A stretch of DNA of 64,000 bases from a virus: the IMG/VR virus record IMGVR_UViG_3300049491_000383, positions 62,001 to 126,000 of that record. One strand, given 5' to 3'. Below the pieces are notes generated by a model. That model was not told the origin of the DNA. It did not search any database and worked only from the letters and a program-made list of their open reading frames with translations. Numbering within the stretch: position 1 is the stretch's first letter; each line of letters begins with the position of its first letter. Position numbers and translations under genes: made by a program. Below, in pieces: positions 54,859-62,665 of the stretch.

Positions 54859-55157
54859 TATACCTGTTGTCTAGTAATGCTGATGCTATTAGCCGAGCAG
54901 TATGCATCTCTATCAGCGAAGAATGTCGGAAGAGCTGCGTCTAGATCAGCCAAGAAGCCGTCGAGTTCCGTTTGATTTCCGTATTCTGCAACAGATGTGC
55001 AAGTAAGCATATCTCCGGAATATTCGTAAGAATATACAGGTGAATGCGAACTGTCAATCATAACTTGCTGAAATGCTGCTGCAACTGTTGGTGCCGAATC
55101 AAGATAAAACTTTACTTCGACTGCTGGACGAACATAAGTTGTGGTTACTGTGATCAT
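54858..55157 (-). CDS. Hypothetical protein, 99 aa
   Basis: MITVTTTYVRPAVEVKFYLDSAPTVAAAFQQVMIDSSHSP...; a small alpha/beta protein with two cysteines. Preceded by the same AAGGAAATAAAATG leader as the ACP gene, so probably a matched component of the cluster. ATG/TAA overlap with the downstream gene. Unknown. Confidence 0.6.
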   Translation of the reverse strand: MITVTTTYVRPAVEVKFYLDSAPTVAAAFQQVMIDSSHSPVYSYEYSGDMLTCTSVAEYGNQTELDGFLADLDAALPTFFADRDAYCSANSISITRQQV

Positions 55158-55166
55158 TTTATTTCC

Positions 55167-55976
55167 TTAAATCAATTTTGCTGTTTTTACATTGGTAGCA
55201 AGACCAATTTTCTCTAACAGAGTGATAACAATAAAGCTAATGTCTACCTCTTTAGTAGATAATCCGAAACGTGCGCTGCCGGGATACTTGTGATGGTTAT
55301 TGTGCCATCCTTCTCCAAAAATAGCTAATCCAAGAATTGGATTATTTTGACTCTTATCTGGCACTTCTTCAAAGTTTCTGTAACTCACAGAACTCTTTGA
55401 ATGGCCAAACCAATTCAAGATATTACTTGCCAAAATTGACATGACTACTGGGATTACGAATACGTAGAAAAACATTGTATAGCTAATGAGTGCAAGTACC
55501 AATCCAATTGATCCAAGAATCCCAAAATAGTATCTGTGCCAGAATCTAAAATATGGATCCCTGGCAATATCCTTAATACCTTGTGCGCTAACTCTCGGGT
55601 ATGCACCAAACAATGTTTTCCACACACTTGTTGGTGGATGTGGATCTAAATTCTTATCAGAATATCTGTGATGCTGACGGTGAGTCATAACCCACATAAT
55701 TGGGCTGCCGGTACCAGCCATACACGCAAAGGTAGCAAATACTTTTTGGACTACCGGATGAAGCTTAACTGCCTTGTGAGTTAGTGTTCTGTGGTACGTA
55801 ATACTTACGCCTAAACAGATAAAACAGAAATACAATACTAAAGAAGCGGCTATACCAATCCAACTAAATGCTACAGTAAACGGAGATAGCAAAACTAAGA
55901 TGAAAAGAAAAATATTGAAGGTAAGGAGAGTAGCAGGGTTGTTACCCTTAATGATTCCCTTAATTGTGTTGATCAT
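55167..55976 (-). CDS. Fatty acid desaturase, second copy
   Basis: 269 aa. Histidine boxes H62-x4-H67 (HRTLTHK), H99-x2-HH103 (HRQHH) and HNNHH near the C-terminus; four transmembrane helices. Diverged from the first desaturase, so likely a different position or substrate. GGAGAA before the ATG and overlap with the oxygenase gene. Confidence 0.9.
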   Translation of the reverse strand: MINTIKGIIKGNNPATLLTFNIFLFILVLLSPFTVAFSWIGIAASLVLYFCFICLGVSITYHRTLTHKAVKLHPVVQKVFATFACMAGTGSPIMWVMTHRQHHRYSDKNLDPHPPTSVWKTLFGAYPRVSAQGIKDIARDPYFRFWHRYYFGILGSIGLVLALISYTMFFYVFVIPVVMSILASNILNWFGHSKSSVSYRNFEEVPDKSQNNPILGLAIFGEGWHNNHHKYPGSARFGLSTKEVDISFIVITLLEKIGLATNVKTAKLI

Positions 55977-56782
55977 TCAGTTCTCCTTGTAGCATAATGC
56001 TCTTCAAGTCCTGTTTTTTGTAAAAATTCTGGTGAAAATTTGCCATCAACTCTAATAGAGAAAGTTGATGTATCTACAATATCCGAACCGTGCCATGTGC
56101 CGTTATCAAACGTATTTATCACTCCGTTGGTATATTGTTTTTCAAAGTTCTCATCTAATACAAACATTTTCTTAATTTTCTTGGGTATGATTAATAAGAA
56201 CTGGTCTTTTCTACTTTGTAAATCAGCGTAATCACAATGAACTTCGGTACACGTTCTACGCTCAGTAATAAAAAGCATCACTCTGCCAATCTCACTAAAG
56301 GCTCCGCTATCTTCAATCCATTTACGGAGTTCCGGAAATAGCTCATACGCCTCTGTATCGTGATTCATTGCTGCGATATGTTTTGCAGCAAACATTCCAA
56401 CATAATTTTTGTAGGTTCTAAGTAAGAGCTTCTTGCCAAGCCCAATTGTGGGATATGCAAACTTTGTATATTCATAAATTTCTCTATCGTTCAACCCTTC
56501 ATTCTTTAGCTGATCAATCATACCAGACTCTTTCATTGCTCCCTGCTGATATACTGTGACCTCTGGTACTGTTTGATTATAGAGAGCATATTTAGATCCA
56601 ATAATAACTGGTTCCCAATACTTTTCTGCCTTCACCACTGATTTAATCAAATCGTGATGAATATTCTCAAGTCCTGCGACATCAAGATATTCATCAAAAT
56701 TTACTGTCCACTGCCCCTTAATCTTAAACGGCAGGGCTCGGCGATTAGCCAAGACTTGCTTGGTAGATAAGTCTGAGTGCAT
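55973..56782 (-). CDS. Fe(II)/2-oxoglutarate oxygenase-like (Asp/Asn beta-hydroxylase type)
   Basis: About 269 aa from the ATG at 56782 (GGGGA upstream; a start 4 codons earlier is possible). H182-C-D184 (EVHCDYAD), H231 (TWHGSDIV) and R244 (SIRVDG). The N-terminal 150 residues are helical and specific. Ends overlapping the desaturase ATG. Confidence 0.65.
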   Translation of the reverse strand: MHSDLSTKQVLANRRALPFKIKGQWTVNFDEYLDVAGLENIHHDLIKSVVKAEKYWEPVIIGSKYALYNQTVPEVTVYQQGAMKESGMIDQLKNEGLNDREIYEYTKFAYPTIGLGKKLLLRTYKNYVGMFAAKHIAAMNHDTEAYELFPELRKWIEDSGAFSEIGRVMLFITERRTCTEVHCDYADLQSRKDQFLLIIPKKIKKMFVLDENFEKQYTNGVINTFDNGTWHGSDIVDTSTFSIRVDGKFSPEFLQKTGLEEHYATRRTE

Positions 56783-57455
56783 CTTCGTCCCCATATTTTT
56801 CAGTGATTTTATTTACATGGTACTTGTATTGATCCATAATTCTTGTCGGTGTATGATTCGTATCTTTTTTCCATAGTTCTGCATGTTTTTCTACATGCTC
56901 GTTTGCCATAATATCAAGTATGATATGTAGTCTATCATCTGTTCCATAATTAAATGCAGCGTGCGGAACAATATTATCTAAGTCAAAAAGATATCCCTGA
57001 CGCATGTGATAATAGACAATTTCATAATCCTTGTCTGGAATAAAGTGAAAATTTCTACATCTGTTATTTGTCTTAAGGACGCAATGTACTCTATGTGAAA
57101 GTTCATGATACAGGCGAGGATCTAAGTGTGGCAAGACCTGTGCGTTGACTGGTGAGAGTAAAACCTGCGATCTAAAAATTGTGTGATTGTTGAAATGTGT
57201 ATTAATCAACCAATCATACAAAGGGGAAAGTTGATACTTAAGTCTATCAACTGGTGGTATTAGACTTCCAAAATAATTTGCTGGCGTAAAGAAATCTGTT
57301 GTGGCATCATACCTAAACACCGCATTAAAGAATGCGTGTTCTTGTGTTTTGGAACTTTCGTCGTGCAAATCAAGTGTATCTGCAACACCAATACAATACT
57401 GAATAAGATCTTCGGGAATCTTCCCCATTTCTATTGTCAGTTCAGGTAATCTCAT
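56745..57455 (-). CDS. Fe(II)/2-oxoglutarate oxygenase-like (Asp/Asn beta-hydroxylase type)
   Basis: 236 aa from the ATG at 57455. H110-L-D112 (VLPHLDPR), H165 (IVPHAAFN), R175 (DDRLHIIL): the clearest AspH pattern of the set. Overlaps the next oxygenase by 38 bases. Late-type box 22 bases upstream. Confidence 0.75.
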   Translation of the reverse strand: MRLPELTIEMGKIPEDLIQYCIGVADTLDLHDESSKTQEHAFFNAVFRYDATTDFFTPANYFGSLIPPVDRLKYQLSPLYDWLINTHFNNHTIFRSQVLLSPVNAQVLPHLDPRLYHELSHRVHCVLKTNNRCRNFHFIPDKDYEIVYYHMRQGYLFDLDNIVPHAAFNYGTDDRLHIILDIMANEHVEKHAELWKKDTNHTPTRIMDQYKYHVNKITEKYGDEDALRLIYQASLG

Positions 57456-57477
57456 GTTTCGCCATAATAGTATCTTA

Positions 57478-57512
57478 TATTTATCAAGCCAAAAACTTTG
57501 GTCCGATAAATA
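57478..57512. promoter_or_regulatory. Divergent late-promoter boxes
   Basis: GATAAATA on minus at 57478-57485 (before the gene starting 57455) and GATAAATA on plus at 57505-57512 (before the radical SAM gene at 57533). Confidence 0.7.
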
Positions 57513-57532
57513 CACAACCAGGAGGACAAGGC

Positions 57533-58843
57533 ATGTTTTGTAACACAGTTTGGAATGGTTTATACATTCTTCCCTACGGAGATATTAGACTCTGCTCAAT
57601 CGGAAATAACCAAGATCCGACATTAGAAATGAATGCTGCAAGGGACAGAGATGGTAATATCATGAACATTCTGACTCATGATATTAAAGAGATTATGAAC
57701 TCGGATAAACATCGAGAAGTTCGTAGAGTCAACATGGCTGATCCAACTGCCTGGAGTCCACATTGCTCATGTTGTGAAAATAGAGAGATTGTTACAAACT
57801 TCAATCGTGAACATAAAAATAAGAGTAGACGCATCTATCTTATGCAGGTAGACACAAATGGCGTTGCCTCTGAAAATGATTTTCAAAACAAGGCCACAGA
57901 AGATGGTTCTGTAGATTGGTATCCACGAAGCCTGGACATTCGCTTTGGTAATTTATGTAATCAGAAATGTGTTATGTGCAGTCCAGAATTTAGTCACTTG
58001 TGGTATGATGATCAGAATGCATGGAATGAAAAGAAAGGCGTTAAGAAAATAGAATTTCATAATGGCCAACCGATGACATTATTGAAGAATAAACATGATA
58101 AATGGATTCAGCCTACAGAAATGCAATGGTATGATGATCCGCGTTGGTGGCCAAAATTTGAAGAAATGATGCCACACCTACGTCACATCTATATCACCGG
58201 TGGTGAACCAATGATTACACCGGGCCACGACACTATGCTTGATAAGCTTATTGAATCTGGTAATGCCAAGAATATTTTGTTAGAATACGATACAAATTGC
58301 AGTGTGGTAAATGACAAGATTGCTGGCCGTTGGGTCCACTTTAAGAAAGTTGACCTGCGTGGTAGTATGGATGCTATTGGTGCAGAGTATGAACTCATCC
58401 GTTCGGGCGGTAAGTGGGACCGCTTTGTTACAAATGTCAAGAAACTTAAAGAATACGAAAAAGATTCAAATAAGAAAATTACACTGAGTGCGCTTACCTC
58501 TTGTGTTCAAACTAGCACAGCCTACAGCATTGTTGAGTCCGAAGAATGGTGTAAGTCTATCGGCATTGGTTATCATATTCGTTTCCTTGAAGGACCTCCA
58601 CGTCATAGTGCAACAAATCTTCCAAGAGAGGCAAAGCTTGAACTCATCGAATACTATAGAAGTAAGGACACTGACAAATCAAAATTGGTTGTTGCGTTTC
58701 TAAAGAAACAACTAGAATTGGGCGACACAAAACATATGAAGAGCTATATTGAATTTATGGACTTCCTCGATGTTCGAAGGAAGACAAATTGGAGAGAAAC
58801 TCTTCCTAAGATTAGTGACTTGTTAGAAAGAACAATGAAATGA
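57533..58843 (+). CDS. Radical SAM protein with twitch-type cysteine pairs
   Basis: 436 aa from the ATG at 57533, with AGGAGG 9 bases upstream and a late box before it. C142-x3-C146-x2-C149 (CNQKCVMC), then YITGGEPMITPG. Extra cysteines C3, C21, C78-C80-C81 before the core, and a CVQ cysteine in the C-terminal half, can hold auxiliary iron-sulfur clusters as in twitch/SPASM enzymes. Same architecture as the gene at 20720. Its stop overlaps the next ATG (ATGA). Likely a peptide- or carrier-bound-substrate modifying enzyme. Confidence 0.85.
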   Translation: MFCNTVWNGLYILPYGDIRLCSIGNNQDPTLEMNAARDRDGNIMNILTHDIKEIMNSDKHREVRRVNMADPTAWSPHCSCCENREIVTNFNREHKNKSRRIYLMQVDTNGVASENDFQNKATEDGSVDWYPRSLDIRFGNLCNQKCVMCSPEFSHLWYDDQNAWNEKKGVKKIEFHNGQPMTLLKNKHDKWIQPTEMQWYDDPRWWPKFEEMMPHLRHIYITGGEPMITPGHDTMLDKLIESGNAKNILLEYDTNCSVVNDKIAGRWVHFKKVDLRGSMDAIGAEYELIRSGGKWDRFVTNVKKLKEYEKDSNKKITLSALTSCVQTSTAYSIVESEEWCKSIGIGYHIRFLEGPPRHSATNLPREAKLELIEYYRSKDTDKSKLVVAFLKKQLELGDTKHMKSYIEFMDFLDVRRKTNWRETLPKISDLLERTMK

Positions 58844-59352
58844 CAAATCTGATTAGGCGTGTGGAAAAAGAGGATGCTGCAAAGATGCTCTCCGAAATTT
58901 CTACTATAGAAGATCTATTTGGTAATCATTATCGTGGAAACACCGCATACAAAGGCAGTGCTCTCGATGATGGGAAGTCCGTATGGATACACGAAGGAAA
59001 GCTCGATGATATTTTCCTTCTTGATGATAAGCTTCCCTTTGTATCTTCATACATTCGTGACACTCTAAATCTATTAGATTCAAAGAAGGTGGGTCGTGCC
59101 TATGTCTACAATTTGGGTCCAGGACTCGAAATATTTGAACACGTAGATAGGCAACAATACTATCACATTACAAAAAGATACCATATCTACTTTGATGTCA
59201 CAGATATTGAAATTAGACATAGTGGTCCTCCTGTTGAGTCGAATACCGTTATCTTTTTCAATCCTCTAGAACCACACGCATACAAGAACAATTCAGACAA
59301 ACCGCTAATCTTTATAGTATTCGATACTTACAATGAAACAAGAAATATTTAA
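58840..59352 (+). CDS. Fe(II)/2-oxoglutarate oxygenase-like protein
   Basis: 170 aa. H101-V-D103 (FEHVDRQQ) and H146 (LEPHAYKN) form the iron site, but the usual 2-oxoglutarate arginine is replaced by lysine (DKPLIFIVFD). Sandwiched in an overlapping operon between two radical SAM genes. Confidence 0.62.
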   Translation: MTNLIRRVEKEDAAKMLSEISTIEDLFGNHYRGNTAYKGSALDDGKSVWIHEGKLDDIFLLDDKLPFVSSYIRDTLNLLDSKKVGRAYVYNLGPGLEIFEHVDRQQYYHITKRYHIYFDVTDIEIRHSGPPVESNTVIFFNPLEPHAYKNNSDKPLIFIVFDTYNETRNI

Positions 59353-60229
59353 GGTACAAGAGCTGTATCCAAAAGAGGGAATGCTTGTCATTTGGTCATT
59401 GGGCAATTTCTGCCCATACAAGTGTACCTATTGCAGTCCGCACTATAATGATGGACGAGATCCATATCACTCTTTAGAAAATATTAATTCTACATTGGCT
59501 CTGATTCCAAAGCAGTCTAGGATTATATTTTCGGGTGGTGAGCCAACCTATCATCCTAACTTTGAAGAAATATTAGATAACAAACCCGACCATTTTACAT
59601 ATGGTGTAATCAGTAATGGCGCAAGACCGTATGCGTTTTGGGAAAGGGTATTATCAAAACTATCACCAATCATTCTTACATTCCATTCCGAATTTGCAAC
59701 ACTAGATCGATTTCTAGAAACTGCAATGCTTTGCAAGCCCAGACTTCAGAGAATTAATCTAACAATGATTCCATGGATGTGGGAAGAGAGTGTGAATGCA
59801 TATGAGACATTTACAAAATTCGGATTACCTGTATCTCCAAAACCACTTGTGAAAGATTTTGGATTTAAATCAAGTTCTCTAATTGATCAATACCTACCCG
59901 AACAGGTAGAGTGGATTAAGAGCAAGAACAACGACGGTGAATTAAAGTACATCGGGCTGTATAATTCAAAAGGCGATCTTCTAAAGAAGACTAATCCATC
60001 TGAGATGTTATCCTCTGGAGAGACAAACTTCCTCGGGTGGCAATGCCATACCCCATCAAAAACTTTGTACATAAACACCGACGGGAAAATCTATGACACC
60101 TCGTGCAAGCAGAGACGCCTTTTAGGCACAGTATCCACCGGTTTTACGCTACAAACAGACCCTGTCACCTGCCAGCAAGACTTCTGCTGGTGTCACCCAG
60201 ACATAGCTCCACTAAAAATCAAGCCATAA
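59333..60229 (+). CDS. Radical SAM protein with C-terminal SPASM-like cysteines
   Basis: 298 aa. C27-x3-C31-x2-C34 (CPYKCTYC) and FSGGEPTYHP. C-terminal cysteines (WQCHTPS, DTSCKQRR, PVTCQQDFCWCHP) could hold a second cluster as in SPASM peptide-maturing enzymes. Last gene of the cluster's plus-strand operon; ends at the tRNA-array terminator. Confidence 0.85.
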   Translation: MKQEIFKVQELYPKEGMLVIWSLGNFCPYKCTYCSPHYNDGRDPYHSLENINSTLALIPKQSRIIFSGGEPTYHPNFEEILDNKPDHFTYGVISNGARPYAFWERVLSKLSPIILTFHSEFATLDRFLETAMLCKPRLQRINLTMIPWMWEESVNAYETFTKFGLPVSPKPLVKDFGFKSSSLIDQYLPEQVEWIKSKNNDGELKYIGLYNSKGDLLKKTNPSEMLSSGETNFLGWQCHTPSKTLYINTDGKIYDTSCKQRRLLGTVSTGFTLQTDPVTCQQDFCWCHPDIAPLKIKP

Positions 60230-60233
60230 AAAA

Positions 60234-60259
60234 AGCTCGTTACCTTTCGATAACGAGCT
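60234..60259 (-). terminator. Terminator of the right-hand tRNA array
   Basis: AGCUCGUUA / UAACGAGCU 9-bp stem, loop 8; followed on minus by a long U tract. It stops the minus-strand tRNA transcript before the convergent radical SAM operon. Confidence 0.82.
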
Positions 60260-60263
60260 AGAA

Positions 60264-60339
60264 TGGCACCCCGCTAGGGATTCGAACCCCAACCGCGCAG
60301 CTTTGGAGGCCGGCATGCTGCCAATAACACTTGCGAGAT
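60264..60339 (-). tRNA. tRNA-Trp (CCA)
   Basis: Acceptor AUCUCGC/GCGGGGU, discriminator G, encoded CCA, anticodon loop CUCCAAA. Decodes UGG; a possible near-cognate reader of the UGA in the release factor gene. Confidence 0.88.
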
Positions 60340-60344
60340 ATATG

Positions 60345-60419
60345 TGGAGCCGCCAAGAGGAATCGAACCCCTATTTGAACGTTCGTAGCGTTCTGTCCTA
60401 TCCGTTGAACGATGGCGAC
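60345..60419 (-). tRNA. tRNA-Arg (ACG)
   Basis: Acceptor GUCGCCA/UGGCGGC, encoded CCA, anticodon stem GAACG/CGUUC, loop CUACGAA. Decodes CGU/CGC/CGA if A34 becomes inosine. Confidence 0.9.
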
Positions 60420-60437
60420 ATGTAATTATTTATGATT

Positions 60438-60512
60438 TGGCAGGGGAGGAAGGGATCGAACCTTCTAACCTGGTTTCAAAGACCAGTATGCATACCATTG
60501 CATATCACCCCA
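60438..60512 (-). tRNA. tRNA-Gln (UUG)
   Basis: Encoded CCA with discriminator G, weak first acceptor pair as in Gln tRNAs, anticodon stem CUGGU/ACCAG, loop CUUUGAA. Decodes CAA. Confidence 0.9.
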
Positions 60513-60590
60513 ACTGTATAGACAGAATACGTTTTATTTTCAATTAAAAGTTGATTTTTTGAAATTGCTGAATGTATTCTTTAGAAAACT

Positions 60591-60827
60591 TTACTTTACG
60601 AAGTTGGGTTGACCTTCTCGGGCTTTCCACTTCAAATGGATCCATCCTTTTGGTACATAATGACTAATTCCAGTCTCGTCAAACAGACGATGACCTCCTG
60701 CACTAACCGATAACTTCGATGGCTTTGAAATTGTTACAACTTCTCCGCCAGGAAATGTGTATGAGCGGTAATCTTCGCTCGAAATATCTGAAAAGATATT
60801 GCTTGATTCATTAACAAATGGTGTCAT
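60591..60827 (-). CDS. Hypothetical protein, 78 aa
   Basis: Start at the ATG at 60827, with AGGAGG 6 bases upstream. MTPFVNESSNIFSDISSEDYRSYTFPGGEVVTISKPSKLSVSAGGHRLFDE: beta-rich; similar short 'HRLFDETGISHYVP' proteins occur in phages. Unknown. Confidence 0.65.
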   Translation of the reverse strand: MTPFVNESSNIFSDISSEDYRSYTFPGGEVVTISKPSKLSVSAGGHRLFDETGISHYVPKGWIHLKWKAREGQPNFVK

Positions 60828-60892
60828 AAGACCTCCTAATTGATTAAAACACTTACTTGCCTTGGAAATCAAGGACGAAGTGTATTGAATCA

Positions 60893-60900
60893 TATTTATC
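60893..60900 (-). promoter_or_regulatory. Late-promoter-like box GATAAATA
   Basis: GATAAATA on minus between tRNA (60911) and the gene starting at 60827. Confidence 0.55.
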
Positions 60901-60910
60901 TGATTTCTAT

Positions 60911-60987
60911 TGGTACCCCTAGTTGGATTCGAACCTACAACCAACAGATTTTAAGTCTGTCCGCACTACCGATTAGCGTATAGGGGC
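60911..60987 (-). tRNA. tRNA with anticodon UAA (Leu codon UUA) but short variable loop
   Basis: Acceptor GCCCCUA/UAGGGGU, encoded CCA, anticodon stem ACAGA/UCUGU, loop CUUAAAA, T-arm with one A-A mismatch. The variable loop is only 5 bases, whereas true Leu tRNAs are class II. Reads UUA; charging identity uncertain. Confidence 0.82.
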
Positions 60988-61172
60988 ATAAAAGATCAGT
61001 ATGAGTTCGAATTTTGCTGTGAACCTGCAGCCGGTTATTCCACAGTTGAGGGCTATGCCTTGCCACAGATGCACCCCGGCTCGACAATATTCGACCAACC
61101 TTCCAGGAGCTTGCTCACAATGTCCTGGATAAAGCCCGGTGTGACTGTGTCTCCCCATACTGAAGGGCAAAA
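60988..61172 (-). other. Gene-free, structured spacer within the tRNA array
   Basis: 185 bases. CCAGGA/UCCUGG with a 14-base loop, UCGA-AUAUUG-UCGA and outer CCGGGC-type pairings on minus suggest a folded RNA or remnants of a tRNA. Not identified. Confidence 0.35.
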
Positions 61173-61264
61173 TGGAGGCCAGGGTTGGATTCGAACCAAC
61201 GATGTATACCTGGGTAGTTTCCCGCTTTGCAGACGGGTGCGTTCGGCCGCTTTGCTACCTGGCC
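61173..61264 (-). tRNA. tRNA-Cys (GCA) with long variable arm
   Basis: Acceptor GGCCAGG/CCUGGCC, discriminator U (Cys-type), encoded CCA, anticodon stem CCCGU/GCGGG, loop CUGCAAA, D-region AGCAAAGCGG like Cys. Unlike normal Cys tRNAs, about 20 bases form the variable region. Decodes UGC/UGU. Confidence 0.82.
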
Positions 61265-61414
61265 ATATTCTGACTGCTAATGTATTAGACCGTTGCAGTA
61301 CATATGCAACAGTATACCACCTGCATTGCAAGTGAGCAAGATCAATCTAATAACGTAGTAACTTCGTTTATAATCCGACGTATACCACCGCTGTAGCACA
61401 TACAGGTCGGCTTC

Positions 61415-61792
61415 TTAGGTTGCGTCTGCGCCCAATTCTTCCTGAAGCTTCTTGAACATTTTGATCTTGGATGCCTTATCCTTTAGTTCCTTCTTGAACT
61501 TACGCTCAAGTGCAGCTTCTTCTCTCTTCTTTTTTTCCTCTTCGGCCTTCTTGGCTTCAGCGTTAGCAATTGCTAAGTAATCCTTGAGGGTTCTTGCAAC
61601 GAATGCCTTTGTATCTAACGGCTGTTCAAGAATTTGAAATCCCATTCTTGGTGCTGCGAATTGCAGAGCCTTAAACTCTTCATCAGTAACTGATTCCCAT
61701 TCAGTAATGCTAGTTACAATCTTGTTGTAATCTTCACCATCATATCCAGAATAGAATTCACGTGATGTGATAATTGCAATCTTGTGTGTCAT
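61415..61792 (-). CDS. Hypothetical protein with charged helical tail, 125 aa
   Basis: Start at the ATG at 61792 (MTHKIAIITSREFYSGYDGEDYNKIVTSITEWE); the upstream frame runs into tRNA-Tyr. A compact N-terminal domain is followed by a long Lys/Glu/Ala-rich helix (AEAKKAEEEKKKREEAALERKFKKELKDKASK). Common arrangement in phages; function unknown. Confidence 0.65.
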   Translation of the reverse strand: MTHKIAIITSREFYSGYDGEDYNKIVTSITEWESVTDEEFKALQFAAPRMGFQILEQPLDTKAFVARTLKDYLAIANAEAKKAEEEKKKREEAALERKFKKELKDKASKIKMFKKLQEELGADAT

Positions 61793-61880
61793 AGTTTTCC
61801 TTATATAGTCAGAGTGCGCTTTCTTTTCAAGATAATGGTTTGAAATTGTTTTAGGTTTGCGGTAAACACTCTTTAGAAAG

Positions 61881-61964
61881 TGGTGGGGCGTCCAGGTAAC
61901 GATCCTGGCGGGCCGAAGCAACGGATTTACAGTCCGCTCCATCTCCTTAGTGGTCTACCACCCC
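61881..61964 (-). tRNA. tRNA-Tyr (GUA)
   Basis: Acceptor GGGGUGG/ACGCCCC (last pair mismatched), encoded CCA, class II variable arm UGCUUCGGCCCG, anticodon loop CUGUAAA. T-loop AUCGUUA instead of UUCGAUU. Decodes UAC/UAU. Confidence 0.88.
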
Positions 61965-62035
61965 GTATTGGTCAGCAGAACGTTGCCAGCGTGGAGAAAC
62001 ATTGTCTATGAGAACAAGCGGTTCTACTCCAATAT

Positions 62036-62326
62036 CTATACACCATCTGCTTCAGCTATTGCTGCCATCAGGCATAATGCAAGAACTCTTCGCTTTTGGT
62101 TTGTTGGTTCCTTCGGTGAACCAAACGTTCCTCTATACAATGTATTATTGTATTTTTCATTTTGAAACAAGTAACACATCGCCATAGCTTCCGGAATGTT
62201 GTAGTTGAAGAATTCCATTGACATGGGCTTCTTATATTTCACCATGTAGATAGCTGTGCAACAAAACAAAGCCTTTCCAGACTCCACTAGCTTTGCTGCT
62301 TCAAGGTATAGTGTACTTGTCTTCAT
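62036..62326 (-). CDS. Hypothetical protein, 96 aa
   Basis: MKTSTLYLEAAKLVESGKALFCCTAIYMVKYKKPMSMEFFNYNIPEAMAMCYLF: helical, cysteine-containing (FCC). ATGA overlap with the small zinc-binding ORF upstream. Unknown. Confidence 0.62.
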   Translation of the reverse strand: MKTSTLYLEAAKLVESGKALFCCTAIYMVKYKKPMSMEFFNYNIPEAMAMCYLFQNEKYNNTLYRGTFGSPKEPTNQKRRVLALCLMAAIAEADGV

Positions 62327-62496
62327 TTATCAATCTCAATGTCTTCGCCACGAAGTTTTGCAACTGTCGCAGCTTCTTTACACTTCTTTGATTTACAAAA
62401 GTAAGTCCTTCCTATGCCCTTGCGATCATTTGGCTGCAAGGAAAACATATACTTTCTGCAATTATCACAGTGAACATCAATTGTTCTGCTTGTCAT
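62323..62496 (-). CDS. Small zinc-binding protein, 57 aa
   Basis: C10-x2-C13 (CDNC) and C34-x4-C39 (CKSKKC) form a zinc ribbon. ATGA overlap with the gene at 62036; ATG starts 5 bases below the CCA of tRNA-Lys. Unknown function. Confidence 0.6.
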   Translation of the reverse strand: MTSRTIDVHCDNCRKYMFSLQPNDRKGIGRTYFCKSKKCKEAATVAKLRGEDIEIDK

Positions 62497-62500
62497 ATTA

Positions 62501-62576
62501 TGGTAGGCCCTGACAGCATCGAACTGTCATCACTCCGCTTAAAAGGCGGGTCTCTAGCCATTTGAGTTAAGGACCC
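62501..62576 (-). tRNA. tRNA-Lys (UUU), copy 1
   Basis: Acceptor GGGUCCU/AGGGCCU, encoded CCA, anticodon stem CCCGC/GCGGA, loop CUUUUAA. Decodes AAA/AAG. Confidence 0.9.
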
Positions 62577-62585
62577 ATTGTATTG

Positions 62586-62660
62586 TGGTAGGACCGGGGA
62601 ATTTCGAAATCCCGACCAACGGATTAAAAGTCCGCTGCTCTTCCTCTGAGCTACGATCCC
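62586..62660 (-). tRNA. tRNA-Lys (UUU), copy 2
   Basis: Acceptor GGGAUCG/CGGUCCU, encoded CCA, anticodon stem GCGGA/UCCGU, loop CUUUUAA. Differs from copy 1 in acceptor and arms; T-loop UUCGAAA. Confidence 0.88.
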
Positions 62661-62665
62661 TCAGA

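Noticed and set aside
57434-57532. Upstream extension of the radical SAM frame (to 57434)
   Set aside because: It would run over two promoter boxes; AGGAGG marks the ATG at 57533 instead.
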